64,000 nt of DNA from G963704535 sp963704535 (GCA_963704535.1 OY969916.1:6510001-6574000), one strand, 5' to 3'; counted from the first letter of the stretch, positions 16,168 through 25,245 are shown. Made by a program: numbers and translations. The notes: generated from the sequence alone by a model not told the origin.

Positions 16168-17196
16168 TTATGATTGTGGCCGGACCGGCGCTGGGGCGGC
16201 CTGCCAGCGGCGCAGCCGTTCGCGGAAGAAGGCCATGCGTGCGGCGAGCAGCCCGCTGCCTACGTAGGCGCTGCCGACGATCGCCATGATCAGGCCCGCC
16301 GTCGAAAACCTGCTGGCCAGCAGCCCCCAGATCACCCCGCAGCCGATCGTGATCACGACCGAGAGGGCCAGGAAGGCCAGCGTGCCCCACAGGTTGCGGC
16401 GCACGACGTTGAAGCTGGTGTGGAGCGCCCGCAGCGGCCCGTAGTCGTTCATCACGATCGCCTCGCGCGCGAAGCCGACGTAGATTCTGATCCAAAACGT
16501 CGCCACCCACATCAGCAGCAGCGCCAGCCCGCCCAGGATGGGCGCGAACCAGAGCAGGATGCTGGTGAAGAACAGAAACGGCAGCCAGAGCGCCAGGCCG
16601 ACGCCGATCAGCACCGCGATGCAGCCAAGCATCGCCAGCAGCGCCCGGCCGACCCGGCGCAGCCACGCCCCCGGCGAGGTCCGCTCGCGCTGCACCGCCA
16701 GGGCCAGTTGGGTCAGGAAGGTGATACTGAGCGGCAGCGCCAGCGCGTTGATCAGCACGAACGCCAGCAGCGCGCCAGCCGTATTGCTGACCTGGATCGC
16801 CCCGCTCGGGCGCGTGTCGATCGGCTGCGGTGTCGGCTCGACGAACGGCAAGCCCAGCGCGCCACCGCCACCGGCCCCGGAGCCAAGAATGTAGCTGGTG
16901 AGCGGGATGTAGTTCAGTACCGCCATTGGCCGCCGCATATCGATCTGGCCTTGAGCCAGCAGCAGTTGGCTGTACTGGTCCTGAAGCTCACGCTGCTGCG
17001 GATCGCTGGCCAGCAGCCGCTGCGTCAGGCCGTGAAAGTCGTCGATCAGCGGGGCCAGCGAGAGCTGTGGGCCAAACCAGAGGTAGACGTTCAGCAGAAT
17101 AGGGATGATCACCAGCCAGGGCCGCCGGTTGATCGCGGAATATCCTTCGCTCAACGTGTCGATCAATGATGCGGTTTGAGGCGTATTGATGGTCAA
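16168..17196 (-). CDS. Multi-pass membrane protein of unknown function
   Basis: The product has 342 residues from TTG at 17196, chosen because AGGAG lies eight bases before it; a longer frame has no such site. The N-terminal region has a span around PWLVIIPILLNVYLWFGP, then a soluble loop with QQRELQDQYSQLLLAQGQID. Four or five further hydrophobic spans follow (AGALLAFVLINALALPLSI; LLAMLGCIAVLIGVGLALWL; ILGGLALLLMWVATFWIRI; LAFLALSVVITIGCGVIWG). The tail is basic. No family was recognised. It is the gene upstream of gyrB, on the same strand, separated by the REP palindrome. A TATAAT box is at 17221-17226 on the minus strand. Confidence 0.65.
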   Translation of the reverse strand: MTINTPQTASLIDTLSEGYSAINRRPWLVIIPILLNVYLWFGPQLSLAPLIDDFHGLTQRLLASDPQQRELQDQYSQLLLAQGQIDMRRPMAVLNYIPLTSYILGSGAGGGGALGLPFVEPTPQPIDTRPSGAIQVSNTAGALLAFVLINALALPLSITFLTQLALAVQRERTSPGAWLRRVGRALLAMLGCIAVLIGVGLALWLPFLFFTSILLWFAPILGGLALLLMWVATFWIRIYVGFAREAIVMNDYGPLRALHTSFNVVRRNLWGTLAFLALSVVITIGCGVIWGLLASRFSTAGLIMAIVGSAYVGSGLLAARMAFFRERLRRWQAAPAPVRPQS

Positions 17197-17220
17197 TGTC
17201 TTCGCTCCTATAACCGGCCC

Positions 17221-17303
17221 ATTATACCATATTTCGGGTGGATTCGGGAGCGGGTGTGAACATCTGTTCGGCTCTCCCAAAGGATCGCCAGCGGTGTTAT
17301 AAT
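17221..17303. promoter_or_regulatory. Divergent -10 boxes between two hypothetical genes
   Basis: TATAAT on the minus strand (17221-17226) serves the membrane protein at 17196, and TATAAT on the plus strand (17298-17303) serves the ORF at 17339. The -35 regions are poor on both sides. Confidence 0.4.
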
Positions 17304-17338
17304 GCGCTACCCAGAGATATGGTTATGAGGAATGGTTC

Positions 17339-18028
17339 ATGCTCACCTATGAAAATTTTGTCGCGGTGCTGCTGGGTGCGATCGAGCGTGCTAATCTGAA
17401 TGTCGCCTACACACAGGAACTGCTGGATACACATGCGCTCGGACGCAGCCTGAGCATCACCTGCCTGCCGCGCGGCGTGGAGGATGACCGCGCGCCGGAG
17501 GAGCCGCCGCTCCGTGCTGTGATCGCCTTCCGCTGGTCCCCTGAGTTCACCGTCTTCTCGCTGCGTGGCGGCCCACCCGACGCCTTTGATGGCATTGTTG
17601 ATGAGCGCATCCTGGCCACTACCGCCGGGCTCGGGCTGGAGATCGATATGACCTACACGCTGCCTCTGGTCTCGGAGCAGAATCTGGGTGTTCTGCCGCA
17701 GGTCAGCCGCGCGGTCCAGGAGCTGCACGCTAGCGTCGCCCCGGATAGCGAGAACCCGGTACGCGTCGACGTGCTGCTCTCGTTCTCTCAAGGCCACCCG
17801 CCGCGCATCCAGTCGCTGACACTTAACCAGATCTGGCCGATCGCCGACGCGCTGTTCGATGCCGACCTCCTGTCCGACATCTTCGACGATCTCTGCACCG
17901 AGCTGAGCCATGTGCTCGAAGCATTGGCCGAAGTCTACCTCACCGATCCCCGTGTGGAGCAGCGGGCCTCGCCCCAGGCCGACGACCCGCTGGAGGACCG
18001 GCGCTATCTCAAGCCGCCGACCGCCTAG
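17339..18028 (+). CDS. Hypothetical cytoplasmic protein, 229 residues
   Basis: ATG 17339 follows TATGAGGAATGG. The protein is soluble and acidic with a mixed alpha/beta look (for example RAVIAFRWSPEFTVFSLRGG, VRVDVLLSFSQGHPP) and a helical C-terminal part LLSDIFDDLCTELSHVLEAL. I see no signal peptide, membrane span or catalytic motif and recognise no family. It has its own -10 box and is followed by a family A-like repeat, so it is probably a single-gene unit. Confidence 0.6.
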   Translation: MLTYENFVAVLLGAIERANLNVAYTQELLDTHALGRSLSITCLPRGVEDDRAPEEPPLRAVIAFRWSPEFTVFSLRGGPPDAFDGIVDERILATTAGLGLEIDMTYTLPLVSEQNLGVLPQVSRAVQELHASVAPDSENPVRVDVLLSFSQGHPPRIQSLTLNQIWPIADALFDADLLSDIFDDLCTELSHVLEALAEVYLTDPRVEQRASPQADDPLEDRRYLKPPTA

Positions 18029-18048
18029 TGGTCCATCACAGGGATGTT

Positions 18049-18095
18049 GAAGGGGGAGGATTGGAGGGGGCCGCCCCTCCAATCCTTCATTTCCT
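18049..18095. repeat. GC-rich hairpin repeat, variant of family A
   Basis: AAGGGGGAGGATTGGAGGGG faces CCCCTCCAATCCTTC around GGCCG. It lies between the hypothetical gene and the sensor kinase. Confidence 0.8.
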
Positions 18096-18127
18096 ACCTT
18101 TCCTTTGTCTTCCTTGGAGCCTGACGT

Positions 18128-20170
18128 ATGCCGCACCTGCTACGCTCGTCGCTGCGCTATGCTGTTGCTGTCCCGGCGGTCACGCTTGCGTTGGTTCTGC
18201 GGCTACTGGTGGCCCCGTTGTTGCCGGTGGAGGCGCCTTTCCTGCTGTTTTTTGCCGCCGTGTTGGTGAGCGGCTGGTATGGCGGGTTGGGGCCGGGGCT
18301 GCTGGCGACCCTGCTCTCCGCGCTGCTGTGCAACTATTTTTTTCTCCCGCCCTATAGTGAGATGGCTATCACCAATCCGGGCCAGGCAACGCTGATAGGC
18401 ATCTTTATCCTGGAGGGGGTGATCATCAGCGGCCTGACGGCGACGCGTAAGTGGGCCTTGGAAGCGGAGCGCGAGCAGCGCGAACGGCTGCGGGTGACTC
18501 TGGGCAGCATCGGTGATGGGGTCATCGTCACCGATACGCAGGGGCACGTGACCCTGATCAACCAGGCCGCCCAGTCGCTGACCGGCTGGACGCAGGCGGG
18601 CGCTGCGGCGCAGCCCATCCACCAGGTCTTCCGCATTATCAACGAAGAAACGCGCCAGGAGGTCGAGAGCCCGGTCGTGAAGGTGATCCGGGAGGGCCGG
18701 GTTGTCGGCCTGGCGAACCACACCCTGCTGGTGACGAAGGACGGGGCCGAGATCCCGATCGACGATAGCGGCGCGCCGGTCAGGGAGGCGTCGGGCGCGA
18801 TCGTCGGCGTTGTCCTGGTCTTTCGCGACATCACCGAGCGCAAGCGTGCTGAAGAGGAGCGCATGCGCCTGCTTGAGCTTGAGCGGGCGGCCCGCGCCGA
18901 AGCCGAGACGGCCCGGCACCAGTTGGCGTTTCTGGCCGAGGCCAGCGCGGTGCTGGCTGGCTCACTCGATTACGAAGCTACGCTCGCCAGCGTGGCCCAG
19001 CTCGTGGTGCCACAACTCGCCGATTGGTGTACGGTCGATGTGGTCGAGGAGGACGGCTCGCTCCACCGCCTAGCGGTTGAGCACATCGACGAGACGAAGG
19101 TCGCGCAGGTGCTTGAGCTCCAGCGCCGTTACCCGCCCGACCCAGATTCGTCGCGGGGGGTGCCGCAGGTCCTGCGAACCGGCCGGGCCGAGCTGATCGC
19201 GGAGATCGCCGATGATTTGGTGGAGTTCGCCGCGCGCAGTGCCGAGCACCTGCAGATACTGCGCGAGCTGCGCCTGAAATCGGTGATGATCGTGCCGCTG
19301 CGGGTGCGCGAGCGAACGCTGGGCGCGATCAGCTTTGTCTCGGCCGAGTCGGGGCGGCGCTACGGCCCGGCCGACCTGGAGCTGGCCGAGGATCTGGCGC
19401 GCCGGGCCGCTGTCGCTGTCGAGAACGCGCGGCTGTACCGCGAGACCCAGGCGGCCGTCCGCATACGCGACCAGTTCTTCTCGATCGCGTCGCACGAACT
19501 CAAGACGCCGCTCACTTCGCTGATGGGCTACGCCGAACTGCTTCAGCGCCGGGCCAAGCGCGACGGCACGCTGAGTGAGCGCGATCAGCGCTCGGTCGCG
19601 GTGATCGTCGAGCAGGCAGGCCGGCTCAACCGGCTGATCGCCGCGCTGCTCGACCTTTCGCGCATCCAGACCGGGCAGCTCAACGTCGAGCGGGGCGCGG
19701 TGGATCTGCGCGCGCTGGTGCGCCGACAGGTGGATGCGATGCAGCCGGTGTTGGACCGCCATCGTCTAATGCTTGACGGCGGCGAGGAGCCAGTGGTCGT
19801 CGAGGGCGATGAGCTGCGGCTGGATCAAGTGGTCCAGAACCTGGTCCAGAACGCGATCAAATACAGCCCGGAAGGTGGGGCGATCGTTGTACGGATCGAG
19901 CGGCGCGGCGAGCAGGCCTGCCTGGAGGTGACAGACCAGGGCATCGGCATCCCGCAGGCGGCGTTGCCGCAGCTATTCCGCCGCTTCTACCGGGCGCCGA
20001 ACGCCGACACCAAGCAGATCGGCGGGATGGGTGTTGGGTTGTTTGTCATCAAAGAGATCGTAGAACTCCACGGCGGCACAGTTGAAGTGACCAGCCGGGA
20101 AGGCGAGGGCAGCACGTTCACCGTCTGTTTGCCTCTTGTACAGGGACAAAGATATGAGGATGGAGGATAG
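18128..20170 (+). CDS. Membrane-anchored PAS-GAF sensor histidine kinase
   Basis: The product has 680 residues. Residues 1-115 hold four spans of the KdpD-like DUF4118 type (FLLFFAAVLVSGWYGGLGPG; SALLCNYFFLPPYSEMAI). A PAS domain follows (LGSIGDGVIVTDTQGHVTLI to FRDITERKRAEEER), then a GAF domain (about 265-440). The HisKA box SHELKTPLTSLMGY has the phospho-acceptor His near residue 455. The ATPase shows N, G1 and G2 boxes: NLVQNAIKYSPEGG, TDQGIGIP and GGMGVGLFVIKEIVELHGG. No partner response regulator is adjacent. The last codons run into a heptamer repeat (GGATGGA-type), which may have replaced the native C-terminus. Confidence 0.9.
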   Translation: MPHLLRSSLRYAVAVPAVTLALVLRLLVAPLLPVEAPFLLFFAAVLVSGWYGGLGPGLLATLLSALLCNYFFLPPYSEMAITNPGQATLIGIFILEGVIISGLTATRKWALEAEREQRERLRVTLGSIGDGVIVTDTQGHVTLINQAAQSLTGWTQAGAAAQPIHQVFRIINEETRQEVESPVVKVIREGRVVGLANHTLLVTKDGAEIPIDDSGAPVREASGAIVGVVLVFRDITERKRAEEERMRLLELERAARAEAETARHQLAFLAEASAVLAGSLDYEATLASVAQLVVPQLADWCTVDVVEEDGSLHRLAVEHIDETKVAQVLELQRRYPPDPDSSRGVPQVLRTGRAELIAEIADDLVEFAARSAEHLQILRELRLKSVMIVPLRVRERTLGAISFVSAESGRRYGPADLELAEDLARRAAVAVENARLYRETQAAVRIRDQFFSIASHELKTPLTSLMGYAELLQRRAKRDGTLSERDQRSVAVIVEQAGRLNRLIAALLDLSRIQTGQLNVERGAVDLRALVRRQVDAMQPVLDRHRLMLDGGEEPVVVEGDELRLDQVVQNLVQNAIKYSPEGGAIVVRIERRGEQACLEVTDQGIGIPQAALPQLFRRFYRAPNADTKQIGGMGVGLFVIKEIVELHGGTVEVTSREGEGSTFTVCLPLVQGQRYEDGG

Positions 20171-20220
20171 AGGATATGAGGATGGCCATCCTCTATCCTC
20201 CATCCTCCATCCTCTATCCC
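20160..20220. repeat. Heptamer-type repeat at kinase/ATPase junction
   Basis: GGATGGAGGATAGAGGATAT and the opposing CATCCTCTATCCTCCATCCT make an inverted pair of period-7 runs across the end of the kinase gene. Confidence 0.75.
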
Positions 20221-20230
20221 AGGTGATGGT

Positions 20231-22165
20231 ATGACGGCATCTACACAAGAGTTCGCCGGGTTCACGGCCGAGGCGCTGTCGGCGCTGCTGGTCCCTGGCG
20301 TGGCCGAGCGCTGGGCGGCGGTGCAGGAGCGGCTGCACCCCCAGTTGGCGGCGCTGTCCGAGGGGCTGCGGGCGGCCGGGGTGCGCCGGTTTCCGCGTGA
20401 GTGGCCGCTCTACGAGGTCAGCTACCGAAGCCTGCGCTACGTCAACCGCGGCCCGCGCGAGCGCGCGCCGATCGACGAGTACCATTTCGCGCTCGACCGG
20501 CCGCCGCGCGGCGCCGGGATCTACGTCGGGATCAGCGGCGCCGAGCGGCTGATCATCGTGGCGCTCCAGGTCAGCGCGCGCCGCCGCAAGGACGATCTGC
20601 GGCGCGTCTGGGAAGAGAGCCGCATGATCTGGCAGCCACTGATCGAGCGACTGCCGGAGCTGCGCTTCGCCGACCGCCGACCACCGACCGCCCCTTCGAC
20701 AGGGCTCAGGACAGGCGACCGCCGACCACTGACCACTGACCGCCGACCGGGAGAGGGGGAGAGCGGGAGAGAGGGAGAGGAAGAAACGCTTCAACCTCCA
20801 ACCTCCAATATCTCCCCAGATGCTCAGCGTAAGGGCGTATTGCATACGCCCTCGCATACGCCCTCGCATACGCCCTCGCATACGCCCCAGACCTGGCTCG
20901 ACCGCTACCTGGCTAGCCGCAGCTCGGCCTACCTGCTGGCCGGCTTCGCCTACGCGTGGGACGACGAGCGCGTCGGGCGGCCCGACTTCGCCGCGCAGGT
21001 GATCGAAGATGTGCTGGCCCTGTTCCCGTTCAACGAGGCGATTATGGAGCAGGCCGAGGCGCTGGACCCCTACGGCGCCGCGTTGCTGCGCGAACAGCGG
21101 GCCGTCTACACCCAGCTCACCTTCCAGCTCCCACCGATCGAGGCGATCGTCCAGCGCATCCACGCCCGCGGCTTCGCGCTCTCCGACTCGCTGATCCGCT
21201 CCTACCACGTCGCCCTACAGACCAAGCCGCTGGTGATTCTGCCGGGGATCTCCGGCACCGGCAAGACGCGCCTGACCCGGCTCTACGCCGACGCCGTGTT
21301 TGGCGACCCCTCCGTGGGCGCCGGCCAGGACAACGAGCACTACCTGCTGGTCGCCGTCCAGCCCGATTGGCATAACGCGCGCGACGTGCTGGGCTACTAC
21401 AATGCGCTCACCAACAAGTTCCACCCGACCCCGTTCCTACGCTTTCTCCAGCGCGCCGCCGCCGACCCGGCCGCGCCCTACTTCGTGTGCCTGGACGAGA
21501 TGAACCTGGCACGCCCTGAGTATTACCTGGCCCCGATCCTCTCGGCGCTGGAGACCGAGGACCACCTGATCGACATCGGCGCGCCGGGCGAGACCGTCGA
21601 GGCTGTCACCGGCGAGGTGCTGCAAAACCCCTTCCGGCTGCCGCTCAATGTTCGCATCACCGGGACCGTGAACGTCGACGAGAGCACCCACACGCTCTCC
21701 GACAAGCTGCTCGACCGGGCCAATGTGATCGAACTGACCGACGTGGACCTCGGCGCGTTTCGCGCCACCTACCGCAGCCCGGTCGACGAGGCGGCCTGGC
21801 AGGTGATCGCGCAGGTCCACGCGATCGTGGCGCGGGCCGGGCAGCCCTTCGGCTACCGCACGCTGGCCGAGATGCTGCGCTACATCGAGCAGGCGCGCGG
21901 CGTGCTGCCGCCGGCGCAGGCGCTCGATCAGCAGATCAAGCAGAAGATCCTGCCCAAGCTGCGCGGTGAGGATACGCCGCGCCTGCGCCGGGCGCTGACG
22001 GCGCTGCTGGAGCTGCTGCTCGGCAAGCCGCAGAGCGCTTGGGGCAAGCCCGCCGCCGTCGAGCCCGAAGACACGGGCGCGGCGCCGTACCCCGCGTCGG
22101 CCGAGAAGGTGCGCCGGATGCTGGAGCGGTTGGAGGTCGAGGGGTTTACCGACTTCTACGGATGA
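20231..22165 (+). CDS. McrB-like AAA+ ATPase (AAA_5), with in-frame repeat insertions
   Basis: The product has 644 residues. The N-terminal 150 residues hold no recognised domain. Residues 155-220 are low-complexity and come from repeats: a palindromic element (near 20692-20716), period-7 runs, and a REP-like unit giving HTPSHTPSHTPSHTP. The ATPase follows with Walker A GISGTGKTRL (about 339-348), Walker B YFVCLDEMNLARPEYY (about 417-432) and GTVNVDESTHTLSDKLLDRA, matching the McrB sensor region. McrB-type ATPases power DNA cleavage with McrC in modification-dependent restriction, but no McrC nuclease is next to it, so a defence role is unproven. GTG or ATG use at 20231 is supported by position only. 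Confidence 0.75.
   Translation: MTASTQEFAGFTAEALSALLVPGVAERWAAVQERLHPQLAALSEGLRAAGVRRFPREWPLYEVSYRSLRYVNRGPRERAPIDEYHFALDRPPRGAGIYVGISGAERLIIVALQVSARRRKDDLRRVWEESRMIWQPLIERLPELRFADRRPPTAPSTGLRTGDRRPLTTDRRPGEGESGREGEEETLQPPTSNISPDAQRKGVLHTPSHTPSHTPSHTPQTWLDRYLASRSSAYLLAGFAYAWDDERVGRPDFAAQVIEDVLALFPFNEAIMEQAEALDPYGAALLREQRAVYTQLTFQLPPIEAIVQRIHARGFALSDSLIRSYHVALQTKPLVILPGISGTGKTRLTRLYADAVFGDPSVGAGQDNEHYLLVAVQPDWHNARDVLGYYNALTNKFHPTPFLRFLQRAAADPAAPYFVCLDEMNLARPEYYLAPILSALETEDHLIDIGAPGETVEAVTGEVLQNPFRLPLNVRITGTVNVDESTHTLSDKLLDRANVIELTDVDLGAFRATYRSPVDEAAWQVIAQVHAIVARAGQPFGYRTLAEMLRYIEQARGVLPPAQALDQQIKQKILPKLRGEDTPRLRRALTALLELLLGKPQSAWGKPAAVEPEDTGAAPYPASAEKVRRMLERLEVEGFTDFYG
20828..20889. repeat. 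REP-like palindrome with tandem 12-mers inside the McrB-like gene
   Basis: AGGGCGTAT and ATACGCCCT flank TGC, then the 12-mer CGCATACGCCCT repeats three times. Because 12 is a multiple of three the reading frame is kept. Confidence 0.9.
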
Positions 22166-22180
22166 TCGTTGTGCGTGCTG

Positions 22181-22235
22181 GAAAAGGGGGTTTGAGGGGG
22201 CTGCCCCCTCAGTCTCCCCCTTCCCACATTGTAAA
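22181..22235. repeat. GC-rich hairpin repeat, family A2
   Basis: AAAAGGGGGTTTGAGGGGG, GCCCCCTCAGTCTCCCCC and the terminal CCCACATTGTAAAA form the element downstream of the McrB-like gene. An 8-mer run (ATCTTGTC)n follows at about 22243-22270. Confidence 0.85.
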
Positions 22236-22287
22236 ACTACACGTCATCTTGTCATCTTGTCACCTTGTCAGGAGCGGAGGAGCACTG

Positions 22288-23439
22288 ATGCACATCACGG
22301 AAGTTACGACTTATATTGTGGGCAACCCGTGGAAGAACTGGGTCTTTACGCGCGTCGATACCGACGAGGGCATCCACGGTATCGGCGAGGCGACGCTAAA
22401 TGGCTTCACCAAGACGGTCGAGGCGGCGATCCACGAACTCAAGCGCTTTGTGATCGGCCAGGACCCATTTGATGTCGAAAATCACACCCTACGGCTGTTC
22501 CGCGACTTCTACTCCGACGGCGGGCAGATCCAGGGCGCCGCGCTGGCCGGGATCGAGTACGCCTGCTGGGATATCATGGGCAAGGCGACCGGGCTGCCGG
22601 TCTACAAGCTGCTGGGCGGGCGCTGCCACGAGCGGCTGCGCGTGTACGCCAATGGCTGGTACCGCGGCCCGCGCGAGCCGGAGAGCTTCCACGCCAAGGC
22701 CAAAGCGGTGGTCGCCAGGGGTTACACGGCGCTCAAGTTCGACCCGTTCGGCGCGGCCTGGCGGGCGGTCGACCGGCAGGATTTCGGGCTGGCGCTGGAT
22801 ATTATCGCCGCCGTGCGCGAGGCCGTCGGCCCGGATGTCGATATCCTGGTCGAGGGCCACAATCGCTTCAGCGTCCACACCGCCCTGCAATTCGCCGAGG
22901 CCATGGCCGTCTACCAGCCGACCTGGTTCGAGACGCCGGTGCCGCCGCAGCGGCTCTCATCCATGATTGAGGTAGCCCGCCGCAGCCCGGTGCCGATCGC
23001 GTGCGGCGAGGACTACTACTGCCGCGAACAGTTCGGCGAGCTGCTGAAGCACGACGCGGTGCATATCATCCAGCTTGAGCCGCAGAACCTGGGCATGACT
23101 ACCGCCAAGCAGGTCTGTGGGATGGTCCACGCCCATAATGGTGTGACCGCGCCGCACAGCGCCCAGGGGCCACTCTGCTCGATCGCCTGCGCGCATCTGA
23201 ACACGGCCACGCCGAACTTCTTTATCCACGAGCTGTTCGACGACTTCAACGACGATTGGAGCCGGCTGATCCTGACCCACCCGCTGGAGGCCAGCGAGGG
23301 CTACATCGCGCCGTCCGAGCGGCCCGGCTGGGGCACCGACCTGAACTACGATGAGATCGCCAAGTACCCGTACAACCCGAACAACTTCCTGCCGCTGTTC
23401 CGCCAGGGCTGGGAGCGGCGGGCCCCTGTCGGCGGATAG
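22288..23439 (+). CDS. Mandelate racemase/muconate lactonizing enzyme-family protein (enolase superfamily)
   Basis: The product has 383 residues from ATG 22288, chosen because GGAGCGGAGGAG precedes it; the frame is open far upstream but crosses a repeat. The capping domain has TRVDTDEGIHGIGEA. The barrel shows ALKFDPFG (near 148), the metal ligand region DILVEGHNRF (near 187-196), ETPVPP (near 214) and ACGEDYY (near 238), with a late PHSAQGP (near 289). This set fits acid-sugar dehydratases such as galactonate or gluconate dehydratase, which remove water from sugar acids. The exact sugar is unknown. Confidence 0.8.
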   Translation: MHITEVTTYIVGNPWKNWVFTRVDTDEGIHGIGEATLNGFTKTVEAAIHELKRFVIGQDPFDVENHTLRLFRDFYSDGGQIQGAALAGIEYACWDIMGKATGLPVYKLLGGRCHERLRVYANGWYRGPREPESFHAKAKAVVARGYTALKFDPFGAAWRAVDRQDFGLALDIIAAVREAVGPDVDILVEGHNRFSVHTALQFAEAMAVYQPTWFETPVPPQRLSSMIEVARRSPVPIACGEDYYCREQFGELLKHDAVHIIQLEPQNLGMTTAKQVCGMVHAHNGVTAPHSAQGPLCSIACAHLNTATPNFFIHELFDDFNDDWSRLILTHPLEASEGYIAPSERPGWGTDLNYDEIAKYPYNPNNFLPLFRQGWERRAPVGG

Positions 23440-23469
23440 CCGAGAACAAAGAACAGAGAACAAAGAATA

Positions 23470-23515
23470 GGGTCTTTCGGGATTTTGTTCTTTGTCCTTT
23501 GTTCTTTGTTCTTAC
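23470..23515. repeat. Heptamer repeat (TTTGTTC)n
   Basis: Runs of TTTGTTC with variants lie between the dehydratase-like gene and purB and end just before the purB ribosome-binding site. AACAAAG-type units at 23443-23466 face them. Confidence 0.8.
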
Positions 23516-23533
23516 TTGCGATGGAGGATTCTG

Positions 23534-24910
23534 GTGACTAACTCGCTGACCGCGCTCTCGCCGCTCGACGGGCGCTACCGCGACGACGTCGCCGAGCTGG
23601 AGGCGTACTTCAGCGAGGCGGCGTTGTTCCGCTACCGCGCCCGCGTCGAGATCGAGTATCTGATCTTTGTGACCAAGGCTCGCAATGTCAACTTCGTCCC
23701 ACCGCTCGAGCCGCAGGCCGCCGCCGAGCTGCGCGGGCTGTACCGCGCGTTCAGCATGGAGGATGCCGCGGCGGTCGCCGCCTGGGATCGCAAGGTCAAC
23801 CACGACGTTAAGGCGGTCGAGTACTGGCTGCGCGAGCAGCTTGGCAAGCTCGGCATGGACGCTTGGAAAGAGGCCATCCACTTCGCCCTGACCTCCGAGG
23901 ATGTCAACAATCTGGCCTACGCGCTCCTGGCCCGCGAGGCGCGCGACCTGGTGCTGCTGCCGATGCTGGGCCAGCTCGGCGCGGCGCTGCAAGAGCTGGC
24001 GCTGCGCGAGGCCGAGACCCCCATGCTGGCTCGCACCCACGGCCAGCCGGCCACCCCGACGACCCTCGGCAAGGAGATCGCCGTGTTTGTCGCGCGGCTG
24101 CGGCGCGCCCACGCCGCGCTGGCCGCCGTCAAGCTGACCGGCAAGCTCAACGGCGCGACCGGGACCTTTGCCGCGCACGCCGCCGCGCTCCCCGATGTGG
24201 ACTGGGCCAAGTTCAGCCGGGCGTTTGTGCGCTTCCTCGATATTGAGCCGGTGCTGCTCACAACCCAGATCGAGCCGCACGACTCGCTGGCCGAGCTGTG
24301 CGACGCGCTGAAGCGGCTCAACACCATCCTGATCGACCTGTGCCAGGATCTGTGGCGCTATATCAGCGACGGCTACTTGGTGCAGGCCGCGCAGGCTGGC
24401 GAAGTCGGCTCCTCGACCATGCCGCACAAGGTCAACCCGATCGACTTCGAGAATGGCGAGGGCAACCTGGGGCTGGCCAATGCGCTGCTGGAGCACTTCA
24501 GCCGCAAGCTGCCGATCTCGCGGCTCCAGCGCGACCTGTCCGACAGCACGGTGCTGCGTAACCTGGGCGTCGCCTGCGGGCATAGCCTGTTCGCCTACCG
24601 CAGGATGCTGCGCGGGCTGGGCAAGCTGGCGGTGGACCACGGGCGCCTGCTCGATGATCTGCGCGCCCACCCGGAGGTGCTGGCCGAGGCGGTGCAGACG
24701 ATCTTGCGCCGCGAGGGCTACCCGGAGCCATACGAGGTAATGAAGCGGCTGACGCGCGGGCGGGCGCTGACGCTGGAACAACTGCGCGCCTTTGTCGAGA
24801 CGCTGGATGTCCCAGCTTCGGTGAAGGAGGAGCTGCGGGCGCTGACACCGGAGAGCTACACCGGCCTGGCTTCGAAGCTGGCGTGGACGATTGCGAAACG
24901 GGAGATGTGA
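23534..24910 (+). CDS. purB: Adenylosuccinate lyase
   Basis: The product has 458 residues. GTG 23534 has GGAGG six bases before it and begins the conserved LTALSPLDGRYRDDVAELEA. The fumarase/aspartase signature SSTMPHKVNPIDFENGEGN lies near residue 292-311, with LARTHGQPATPTTLGKE and NGATGTFAAH also present. PurB removes fumarate from SAICAR and from adenylosuccinate in purine and AMP synthesis in the cytoplasm. The length is normal for the E. coli-like branch. PurD, another purine gene, is 15 kb away, so they are not in one operon. Confidence 0.95.
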   Translation: MTNSLTALSPLDGRYRDDVAELEAYFSEAALFRYRARVEIEYLIFVTKARNVNFVPPLEPQAAAELRGLYRAFSMEDAAAVAAWDRKVNHDVKAVEYWLREQLGKLGMDAWKEAIHFALTSEDVNNLAYALLAREARDLVLLPMLGQLGAALQELALREAETPMLARTHGQPATPTTLGKEIAVFVARLRRAHAALAAVKLTGKLNGATGTFAAHAAALPDVDWAKFSRAFVRFLDIEPVLLTTQIEPHDSLAELCDALKRLNTILIDLCQDLWRYISDGYLVQAAQAGEVGSSTMPHKVNPIDFENGEGNLGLANALLEHFSRKLPISRLQRDLSDSTVLRNLGVACGHSLFAYRRMLRGLGKLAVDHGRLLDDLRAHPEVLAEAVQTILRREGYPEPYEVMKRLTRGRALTLEQLRAFVETLDVPASVKEELRALTPESYTGLASKLAWTIAKREM

Positions 24911-24935
24911 AGCGTACTGTGGGGCTATCTCCGAT

Positions 24936-24976
24936 ATAGGACGTGGTACTGGCACTTGTCTAACCCTACGTCCTAT
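24936..24976 (+). terminator. Possible hairpin after purB
   Basis: ATAGGACGT and ACGTCCTAT can pair across about 23 nt, 25 nt after the purB stop. There is no strong T-run. Confidence 0.3.
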
Positions 24977-25004
24977 TCACAGGTGGCCTATGGCATGCTA
25001 CAGT

Positions 25005-25090
25005 ACATGTGACGCCCCGGTCTGAGGGGTGGCGGTCCTCCACCAGCACGTGATGGTTGGCCGGCACTCCTCTAGCCGGGGCGATTCTAT
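25005..25090. other. Structured segment, possible RNA, between purB and the CHAP gene
   Basis: GCCCCGG (25014-25020) pairs with CCGGGGC (25076-25082); GAGGGGT (25024-25030) can pair with ACTCCTC (25066-25072) with one mismatch; and GTGG with CCAC forms an inner hairpin near 25029-25043. This branched fold is denser than chance would suggest, but no promoter or terminator frames it and I recognise no known RNA. Confidence 0.3.
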
Positions 25091-25093
25091 TTC

Positions 25094-25160
25094 CTACAGT
25101 TCTGGGAGAAAAGGGGGTTTGAGGGGCAGCCCCCTCAGTCTCCCCCACTCACATTGTAAG
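25094..25160. repeat. Family A2 hairpin repeat
   Basis: TACAGTTCTGGGAGAAAAGG begins and CACATTGTAAG ends a GC-rich palindrome. It is followed by the shared tail TCGAATGGCGTCTTCCGAAA. Confidence 0.85.
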
Positions 25161-25180
25161 TCGAATGGCGTCTTCCGAAA

Positions 25181-25245
25181 CCTTTGGGAGAAAAGGGAGA
25201 CTGAGGGGGCAGCCCCCTCAGTCTCCCCCAACCCACATTGAAAAG
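25181..25245. repeat. Family A2 hairpin repeat, second tandem copy
   Basis: GGGAGAAAAGGGAGACTGAG and its complement repeat the preceding unit, again followed by TCGAATGGTGTCTTCCGAAA. Together these copies fill 24911-25294 apart from the structured segment. Confidence 0.85.

Noticed and set aside
23246..24955. Long minus-strand ORF of 569 codons opposite purB
   Set aside because: It is the antisense shadow of purB, which has its full signature.
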